Assembly (NCBI GenBank): GCA_902806595.1
Contig: CADCXC010000005.1
Span: forward strand, 1,054,001 to 1,118,000
DNA length: 64,000 nt
Direction: 5' to 3'
DNA from: Pyrenopolyporus hunteri
Lineage: Eukaryota > Ascomycota > Sordariomycetes > Xylariales > Hypoxylaceae
The position numbers were made by a program, and so were the translations under genes. Shown in pieces: positions 56,301 to 64,000 of this stretch. The notes under the pieces were generated by a model. It had not been told where the DNA came from and made no database searches. It worked only from the letters and a program-made list of their open reading frames with translations. The stretch's first letter is position 1. Each line of letters starts with the position of its first letter.

Positions 56301-58549
56301 CGACGCAGGTTCCTCTAATGAAGGTAGAGTCGTTGCGCAGTCCGTGAAGGGAGAGGATGATATGGTCGATGTGCAGATGAAAGACAGCGGCGCGAAGAGG
56401 TACGTCGTTCCGCGAGTCTTCATAATCAGCAAACGGTACTAACATAACTTAGCACTCCTCCGGCTAGACAGTTCTGTCGTAAGAGACCCTCCTGGGTAGA
56501 TCCCGGAAAATTCCTACCCCCCGACTTACAGAACTTGTTTGATATCTGCTGTTACACGGAACCAGGTGCCTGGTTACCAACCGGTATGAATGGTGTCAAC
56601 GATGATAGGCAGTACCCGAAACTCTCGCTTAGGATCCCGCCCGAGTCGCCGTCGTCGGAAGACCAGTTCGAGAACGCCACTAATGGCACGGCTTCAAACG
56701 AGGAGTCCAGTTCAGACGAGGCACCCCGACCGAGTATCGAACAGTCCTTTACACGCATGAACGACGAAAGCGATGATGAGGACCACAGCCCAGTTGTTAA
56801 GGTACGCACTGAGCGGTTCCAAAGCAACAAACTGAATTCCCCAGTTGTCAAAAGACGTTGTCTCGAAAACGTACTAACACGTAGCCAGTCGGGTCACCGT
56901 CACTGCAAACAGGATAGACAAGCCAAAGGGAAGAATAAGCAGGCGCATGGGCAGAAGCAGCCTAAGTCAAACAAGTTCTACGGAAAGGGGAGTAAAAAGA
57001 AAATGCGCCAGCAGCAACGTCGGATGAAGGAGAAGCAGCAGCAGCACAACGCCGAACTGGAAGATGCCTTTAACGCGAATGAGCTTAGTCCCGACGGAGG
57101 TCCCTTAATCCGACTGAGAGAAGCTATCCTCGTTGACTGGGCCGAGGCCGCTTATGACAGCATCTTCACTGACAGTTCCGCCCCGGCTAACGACAATTCA
57201 CTCGCAACATGGGATTCCTGCGAGACCTTACCCGACCCCGAATTAGATAAAGCTCAGGCCGCCCGGAATAGACGTCGTAAGCATGGCATCTCGCTCGAAG
57301 CCTGTCTTGACGAATTTGAGAGAGAGGAAATTCTTTCCGAACAAGACATGTGGTATTGCCCTCGTTGTAAGGAACACCGGCGTGCTAGCAAGAAGTTCGA
57401 CTTGTGGAAAACCCCAGACATCCTAGTTATCCACCTAAAGAGATTTAGCTCCAGCGGCTTCAGGAGGGATAAACTAGAAGTTCTGGTGGACTTCCCTCTT
57501 GAGAATCTAGACATTACTTCACGCGTCCTCCAAAAGGAGGACGGAAAACAGGAAGTTTATGATCTTATAGGAGTCGACTGTCATTGGGGCGGCCTAGGAG
57601 GGGGCCACTATACTGCTCACGCAAAGAATTTCGTGGATGGTCAATGGTATACATATAACGGTACGTGCTACGTGTCAACCCGTTCTTGTTTCGCCGATCG
57701 CTAAACATTACAGATTCTTCGGTGTCTCGGGCGTCCCCCGACAGGATCGTTGATTCATCCGCATACTTGCTGTTCTACCGTCGACGATCTGAAATACCCC
57801 TTGGTGGCCCTCGCCTCCAACAAATCCTAGAGGCGTTCGATAATCCTTCCGATAGCGAGCTACCAAACTCGGGGGAAGGTCGGCGTCTCGGCGAAGGCTT
57901 CTCCCGGACTGGGTCGTCGAGCGCGTTACAAGGAGCAGGAGTTACTCACCCGCGCGCAAAAGCTGGTGGTGATTCGGCCACGAACCTTATCCTGGATAAC
58001 GCAAATAGTGGTTGGGACCTAAATGGCGTTACGACAACCGATGGCGTTGTTGAACACCCCCAAGATATTCAACAGAGCATCGAGGAGGATGAGGGTATTG
58101 ACCTTACTGAAGACACGACACGGGCAACGGGTTTCCAACCACTAACAGGTAGCAATTCGTGGAATTTCGATAACATATCGGCTAATAACGCCATAGACCT
58201 TGAAAACACTCCCGCAGATAGCCCCTTAGGCTCTGGTATCGCCTCTGATGAGGTGCAGCTCGATTCGTCTGGTGATGAACGAGCTCTAAGCCCCCGGGAT
58301 ACAGACTCTGAGCCAACATATCCTGGCATGTCACGGTATGAATTGCCACAACCTGAGACCAACCCGCCTCCATATGGCGCAACACCGCCTCCAGATTACC
58401 AAGGTGAGATGACTCGAGAATTTTCACAACGAATTTGGGACCAAAAACAAAAGATCCACGAAGTTCCGCCAGAGGGTGAAACTGAAGCACGATCTGAAGA
58501 CGCGGCGGAAATCCACCTAGATGAAGACGACAAACTCACGTTAGGTTAG
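53333..58549 (+). CDS. ubp12: Ubiquitin carboxyl-terminal hydrolase, Ubp12 type (DUSP + USP domains)
   Basis: C19 cysteine protease that removes ubiquitin. Exons are 53333-53999, 54053-56399, 56453-57660 and 57714-58549, all in phase. The third exon boundary uses GTACGT with a TACTAAC branch site in a 53 bp intron. The open frame begins at an acceptor-like TCTAG at 53328-53332 and has no ATG until 53741, so the true start is probably in an upstream exon I could not place. From 53741 the product is 1549 residues. A DUSP domain starts near 54080 (VKAIRTFVEEQN, ECFLVSKSWL). The catalytic Cys box GLANLGNTCYMN has its Cys codon at 55138, and the His box GGGHYTAHAKN has its His codon at 57606. Zinc pairs are CPEC and CPRC. 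A long charged insert with a Lys/Arg/Gln-rich stretch (about 56840-57060) splits the catalytic domain. A Ser/Asp/Glu-rich tail of about 250 residues follows it. Confidence 0.88.
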
Positions 58550-61500
58550 ATAATTAACTTCTACGAAAAACTGGTTACGGAAGGGCTAGCGCGGCCCAGC
58601 ATGAATCGGCGAGTCATCTCGGCGTACCTTTTTGCCCCCGTCCTATTTGTAGGACGCCTCGACGCTTAGCGACTTAGTAAGCGCCAGCTTATTGAAAGCC
58701 CACATAGCCCAACGATAGGATACGCGTCCACGGATTTACGGTATAACGTAATGACGCATTCGAGACGAGCCTGCCATAGTTTATTATGGGAACGCCATAG
58801 CATCCAAACATTAGATATCGAGTCATTCGGTATGATTAGCATGTATTATGACAACGATAGCATGGCAATCCGTCCCACAGCAGAGACGGAGGCGGAAGCG
58901 GAGACGAATAGAGGGATTTGTAGGGCATGATCTTGTCAAATCCCATTAGGTCGGTGGGAATGGATTGCATCCTTGGCCGGGCGGGTTGCAATTGGGTCTA
59001 CCGATGACGACCCGGGAGGGTTTAATAGACTGTTTTGCATTCAAATGCACTCTTGCCATGCCGTTCCGCCCGCTTTGCCCCGTGTGATTATCGTCGTGAT
59101 TTAGTGCCCTTACAGGTTACATGAGGTAGGTATTAGTAAGTCCAGAAGGTCTAGATTACCCAAGGCCGTTTTGAAGGGAGGGGGGGAATAATATTGAAAA
59201 ATAAGGGGAAAAAAAATTGCAATAGCGACAAGGTAGTTAGGGAGCTGTGAACCCGCCGGTAACTAAGTAGGTAGGTATATATAACCGTGAAATGAACAAA
59301 CATTCATCCATACTGGTAACATCTTATCTAGGAATCTCATGCCCGTCCTATTAAAGAGCAAAAAAAAGGTAGCTCACGCCGAGTAAATAGAAGAACTGGT
59401 TAGGTAGACTCTAACGTGGTTCGGCCTGGATTATATATATAAATTCCTATTGTCTACTATGTCTAATCCCATTCTATAACTAATTGCTTAACCCTATGTG
59501 CATAGAACCTGAAGAGACTCTAGTCCTGTAAGCTAGAAAGTCGACATTTCCTACCGAATTCTTCGAATTTATATAAGAGTATTGTAGGTATATATGCCAA
59601 TTCCTCTTTATCTACTCACTCAAGCATAAATAGCCCTTTCTGTGGTGTAGCCCCTACCAAGAGATACTTGTATTGCCTCCAGGGCAGGCTGTGTCTGTGT
59701 ACTTGGGTTGAATGCCAGGTGGTTTTTACTTTCGGTAAGTCAATGGAATAATATGAAACTCGTCTCACTTGTAGAGCGCCCAGTTATTAGGGTTTAGAAA
59801 TGGGGGCCGGAGTGGTGAAATTGTATATATACCTACCTACCCAGGTAGAGAGAGAGTATGTGCGTATGTGTGCTGGGTAAGTGAGGGTGTGATTCAGCTT
59901 TGTGTAGGCCGCCCATCGATGTCTCAAAGCCGGCCCCCAGTCCTACGTGAATTGTTTACCGAGGAGGGTAGTATATGAGAATAATAGTATACTCAAACAG
60001 TAATGTAAAGTGTCCGTAGGTAAAGACGTAGGGAATTATCAGCCTTTCCAAGCCGTTATATGAGTATTATATTCACTGACTCAGGTTGATACCTACCTAT
60101 ATAGAAACTGATATTCCTTCTGGATGATTTCATACCCTAGGTACTTAAATATGATAATCACTCCCGCAAGTATAACAGCCGTCGCTTATCGACATCGACT
60201 TGAAAAAGGGCATGTGTATTCTTAAAGGTCTTATAAGCGCCTATGGGCCCCGGCCTAGGTCAGACATAATCATCTACTCGATGTTCGGAGTAATAAGTGT
60301 CTGTAAGCTGGCTGCTTCGGTACCGACGAGGGTGACAATTTTGTAGACCCAGGAGAAAGGGGAGGAAGAGCAGGGAGATTAGTCATACGTCCTAACCTCC
60401 ACTTCTTTATTTATATAAATTGGCACATGTGATTTATTTCGTGCGGCGAGGCTTGAAGTGTCTTGGTACCTATGTCTGGCTACCTAAGCTTAGACTAAGC
60501 TCATAAGAACGGACGGGGTATATTATTGGGACTCTGGACCCTCAAGACGGATCGTCGTGATTTGTGTTGCCTCATGAGCTAGCGCCCTGGATATATCCGG
60601 TCTGGAACTCTATGCATGAATGATAGGATCCCGAAAGCTATCGTGAATCGGGATCTCGATTTATTGGTAGTTAGTAGTCCAAGCATAGACGGTTGACCCG
60701 AATATTGTAAGACTAGCGGTTCCGAAGCTTCCTCGTCTTGACAGCCAGGCACTTACGGGTGCTTTCCGCCAGGGGGCACTTATCACAGGGACACGTCAGC
60801 TCACTTGAAAGATTCTAATCGCACATGACGGCATCGAGATATATGCTGTATAATGGCTAAGGAGCCGCTTAATGGACGGTGTAGCATTTCGAACAGAAAC
60901 TTTAGACCTACATCACCGACCTATAGGAACGATAGATCCTTACGACCATCGGTGCAGTGTCTTGTTCGAGGCCTGCTCCCAGGTGCGGTAGTCGATCACA
61001 ACCGGGGAATTAGGAATGCGACTCTAGCCACACGGTGTCTGCTTGTCTATAGGTGCTCCGAGTTGAGACAAATATAGAAACCGCGTTGGCGGGCGAAATA
61101 TTCTAAGGCTATTGGTCGATGACGACAACCTGCTGTACTGGGTAGAAGCCTTGCTAACATCGGGCATATTCTTGGCTGCGGACGGCTTGAACCAAGGCAG
61201 AAGTAATCGGATTATATGCGGGATATTCCGTATGAATCGAAATACGCACATGAGTGAAGGTGACGCAAAGCCATTTTTTCAACTTACGCCAGTGTCTAGT
61301 GGTGAGAAGGAAAAGTCGTCATTTCTTTTCGAGTTAGCTTTATCATGGTCTGAGAATAGTAAATAACAAAGCCCAAGGCTCGGGGATTTCAGCGATCCGA
61401 GAGACTTCTAAAGATAACCTGTCCTACATAGTATGAACAATAGTCCATCGGGTAAGCCAGTGGGATCATAGTAAGGCTAGAAGCTGGTTAGAATAGAATG

Positions 61501-62510
61501 GAGCGGTGAAGGGCCCTCAGCGCCTGTTAATGTCGACTGGGTCGTCATATGTGTAACGGCGAGATGGAAGCGGCGAATCCCTCAACATTTGACGAGGCTT
61601 AGCATGTGTAGGTTGTCGACCCCCCGTAGTAGTTATCGGATTGATCTTCATTTTTGCGTAACTGATATGACCAACCCAAGTTCGGGATATATAGGAAGGG
61701 AAGAGTGACAGCAGCTGTGTGTCGAAACCTACCAGTTTCTCAAGAAACAAATGAATCATATTCTTATGGTGTCCGTTATGGTCGTAGGCGAAACCTGGGG
61801 AAGCGTTCCATCGAAATGAACATGGAGCTCTAGCACACGGATGAAAAGTAACCTGGGACAGTAGAGCGGAGTTGCAAGGGTGCCTAAAATATGCAGATAG
61901 ATGTAGCCATAAGTATAGCCGGCACGCATCCGACGACGAAGGTGAAGGCTGGGGCTGGTCTCCGAGATTAGATAGCCTTGCCCGCTTCGTCAATCGCACG
62001 TCACATTCCGTGAATCCGGTGGCAGCCCTCGACTAGATAAAGAAGGTAGCTTAGGGGAGAGAACGGGCTATTGGAATAAAATAGTATGTGTAGCCTAGAG
62101 CCGCGCAAACGAATATAGACCGAGAGAGGCAGGTTAAAGGGTAGGACTACACGTACATATGCGTCAGAACCAGTGAGCGAGGGAAACAGACTAAAGAGTG
62201 GGCGAGGAAGGGTATATGAGAGTTAGAAGGGGCAGAGTGATTGTAGATCTCTGTAAATATGAATCTCCCGTTGAGCATTTAAGGTTGGCTTGGGGTTGGC
62301 TTAGGGTTCCCAAGAATAAACCAAGGGTTTGTGGGGGCTGTGTGTGTAATAAGGCAAGGAAGATGGCAAGGAAGATACAGAGATCCGGGACGTCGATTCG
62401 TGGTGTTTCGTCCGGGTGGGGTTTTGGTATAAAACCCGCCAGGACGCAGAGGGACGTTTCTTCATCGTAACGAATGTAACTATGTGCTGTTGTTGTGCGT
62501 GTGTGCTGCG

Positions 62511-62545
62511 CGATACTATGCGATACTATGTGATACTATGTGATG
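62511..62545. repeat. 10-bp tandem repeat (YGATACTATG), three copies
   Basis: CGATACTATG twice, then TGATACTATG and a partial TGATGA copy. It lies in the gene-poor end region. Confidence 0.8.
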
Positions 62546-63579
62546 AGCGTTGTGATGAGTGTTGTATGAACGATGTATGTATGTATGAGCTGGAAGAGGA
62601 AGGTCGCCACGAGAAAGCGGCGGAGTTGCTGTTGGGGGTTACACGGCCGAAAATGATCATTAGTAATACGGTACTACGTAGCTGGGAATGTATACCTATA
62701 TATATGTATGCAGATACTATTATGTATCTAGTAAAAGCACGAGAAAGCGCGAGGGGAAGAAGAAGGTTCAGGGACTAGGACTAGGGCTAGGACTGAGACC
62801 GGGGGCAGGGGGAAAGAAGAACATGCGGCTAAAGGCTTGTATGCGTAAAACCAGTGTGCAATCTCAATAAATCGGCGATAACGCATTGTACACTCAAGTA
62901 CCTCCTTACACCTACATACCTGCACGTACCTAACCGGAATTTCTCGTCTGCTTCGGAGGATTTGGGTCTTGAAACAAATACCTATTACACATTATGTAGG
63001 TGTAAGGTGGCTTACCATCTCTGCTACCTCAGACACCTAGGTACATACCTGGGTAGGGCAGGAGGTAGGTAGATAGCCTTAGGCACGTATATACGCGGCC
63101 TAATAAACCTATACCTAGGTAGTGTAAGCCCATGTATGTACGTTACTCACGATTATAAATTAACGTGCGCTTATTTCAGCTTTTCGTTCCGAGATGATGG
63201 GGTCTCTGATACTGGCAAGGCGTTTTCTAGAAGCGTCATTAGGTGTAGGTTAGGTGTTATTGATTGGACTTGGATGGGCTTCGCTGCATACATGCATTAG
63301 GCAGCCAATCAGCCGTACATATATGAGCTGCCACCTACATACGTATCACACAACGGATCGGGTCCAAAAGGTAAAATGCATTACACTGATTGACACGCTC
63401 GAATATACGCGCGCAAAATTGCAACTGACGACAGCGCACTCGACACGGGGTTTCGTCATCTGATAAGACAAGGACCAAATTTAGTCGTGAACGACTCGCT
63501 CAGCTGGCCAAGTTTACCGAACGGACGCTGGCGACGATGAGTCACTTGCTATGTACAATACTTGACTTACTCATTACCT

Positions 63580-63609
63580 AGATGCTTAGACGCTTAGATG
63601 CTTAGATGC
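63580..63609. repeat. GATGCTTAGA short tandem repeat
   Basis: Three diverged copies of GATGCTTAGA / CGCTTA in about 30 bp, followed by GATGCCCGGG. Confidence 0.75.
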
Positions 63610-64000
63610 CCGGGTGCTTATACTATGGTATATATAGGTGCTCATTATAGGATTTCAGATGCCCAAGCTTTCGTAAGGGCGGATCCGAACGGGTCCAAAA
63701 TTGGAGGCGATCTCATTAACCTCGAAAAAAAAAAGCCGTGCGGGCCATGCTGGTATCATCTGCTTTGCTGGTCTAACTAGGTATGCTGGTTATGCTGGTG
63801 TGTAAAATGGGGGTGTCTTCGTCATGGCCACATAGTGTACATCGATTGCTATAATTAAGCGGGCATTAGACGCATCAAATGTGGTTCGACCAAAGCACAA
63901 AAGACGGCCGAGGCTCCCACTATAGATAAAGCTAATTCGAAGGGGTGACAGGAACTCGTTTGCATTGGATGCTAACGACGCATGATGAATACGTGTTGGT

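Larger units (their letters stand above)
58550..64000. other. 5.4 kb gene-poor region at the window end
   Basis: No frame with family features. The longest, 61517-61999 (-, 160 codons), has chance-like composition. Small repeats are at 62511-62545 (GATACTATG units) and 63580-63609 (GATGCTTAGA units). TAGGTACC-type motifs occur near 59270, 63030-63070 and 63110. No RNA gene or transposon was recognised. Confidence 0.5.

Noticed and set aside
56432..56452. Very short intron using the GTACTAAC donor in the Ubp12 gene
   Set aside because: About 20 bp cannot be spliced. The GTACGT donor at 56400 gives a 53 bp intron with the TACTAAC as branch site and correct phase.
61517..61999. 160-codon minus-strand open frame
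   Set aside because: No domain, signal or coiled coil, no splice context, and composition typical of a chance frame. Not called without transcript evidence.

Overview
The window looks like nuclear DNA from a filamentous ascomycete (Pezizomycotina, most likely Sordariomycetes). The signs are short GT..AG introns of about 50-260 bp with CTAAC-type branch sites, single-gene transcription units on both strands, fungal gene families (fused MoaA-MoaC, fungal-type fatty alcohol oxidase, Wdr8/WRAP73), and TAGGTACCTA palindromes scattered through the intergenic DNA. I see no prokaryotic operons, rRNA, tRNA, CRISPR, telomere or recognisable transposon.

Layout. 2.6-5.4 kb: long-chain fatty alcohol oxidase (-). 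8.5-10.0 kb: ELO fatty acid elongase (+). 11.1-13.1 kb: coiled-coil protein of unknown function (-). 16.7-17.7 kb: small FYVE protein (-). 21.2-23.4 kb: molybdenum cofactor gene cnxABC (-), head to head with WRAP73/Wdr8 at 24.6-26.3 kb (+). 28.0-29.4 kb: two-RRM RNA-binding protein (+). 33.0-33.9 kb: GC-rich small secreted protein (+). 35.3-36.4 kb: Ser-rich single-pass membrane protein (-). 37.7-42.4 kb: a compact housekeeping cluster of CFIm25 (+), YjbQ/UPF0047 (-), complex I NDUFS6-type subunit (-) and Mpp6-like protein (+). 48.0-51.3 kb: insulin-degrading-enzyme homologue (+). 53.3-58.5 kb: Ubp12-type deubiquitinase (+). Long stretches (1-2.5, 5.4-8.5, 13-16.7, 17.7-21.2, 29.4-33, 42.4-48, 58.5-64 kb) hold no gene I can support.

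The genes do not form a biosynthetic cluster. Most are conserved housekeeping functions: mRNA 3'-end processing, nuclear exosome, complex I, Moco synthesis, spindle pole, proteolysis and deubiquitination, and lipid metabolism. Exon structures were rebuilt by joining frames at splice sites and checking that phases match. They are inferences without transcript data.

The most interesting observation is in cnxABC. The intron joining the MoaA and MoaC halves, if retained, ends the MoaA half precisely at Gly-Gly-stop. This is the same C-terminal double glycine that human MOCS1A needs and that the fused human splice forms lose. Other points are a 154-codon, arginine-rich open extension upstream of the IDE-type protease ATG, an Mpp6-like N-terminus joined to a CCHC zinc knuckle, and a QxxHH box in the elongase.
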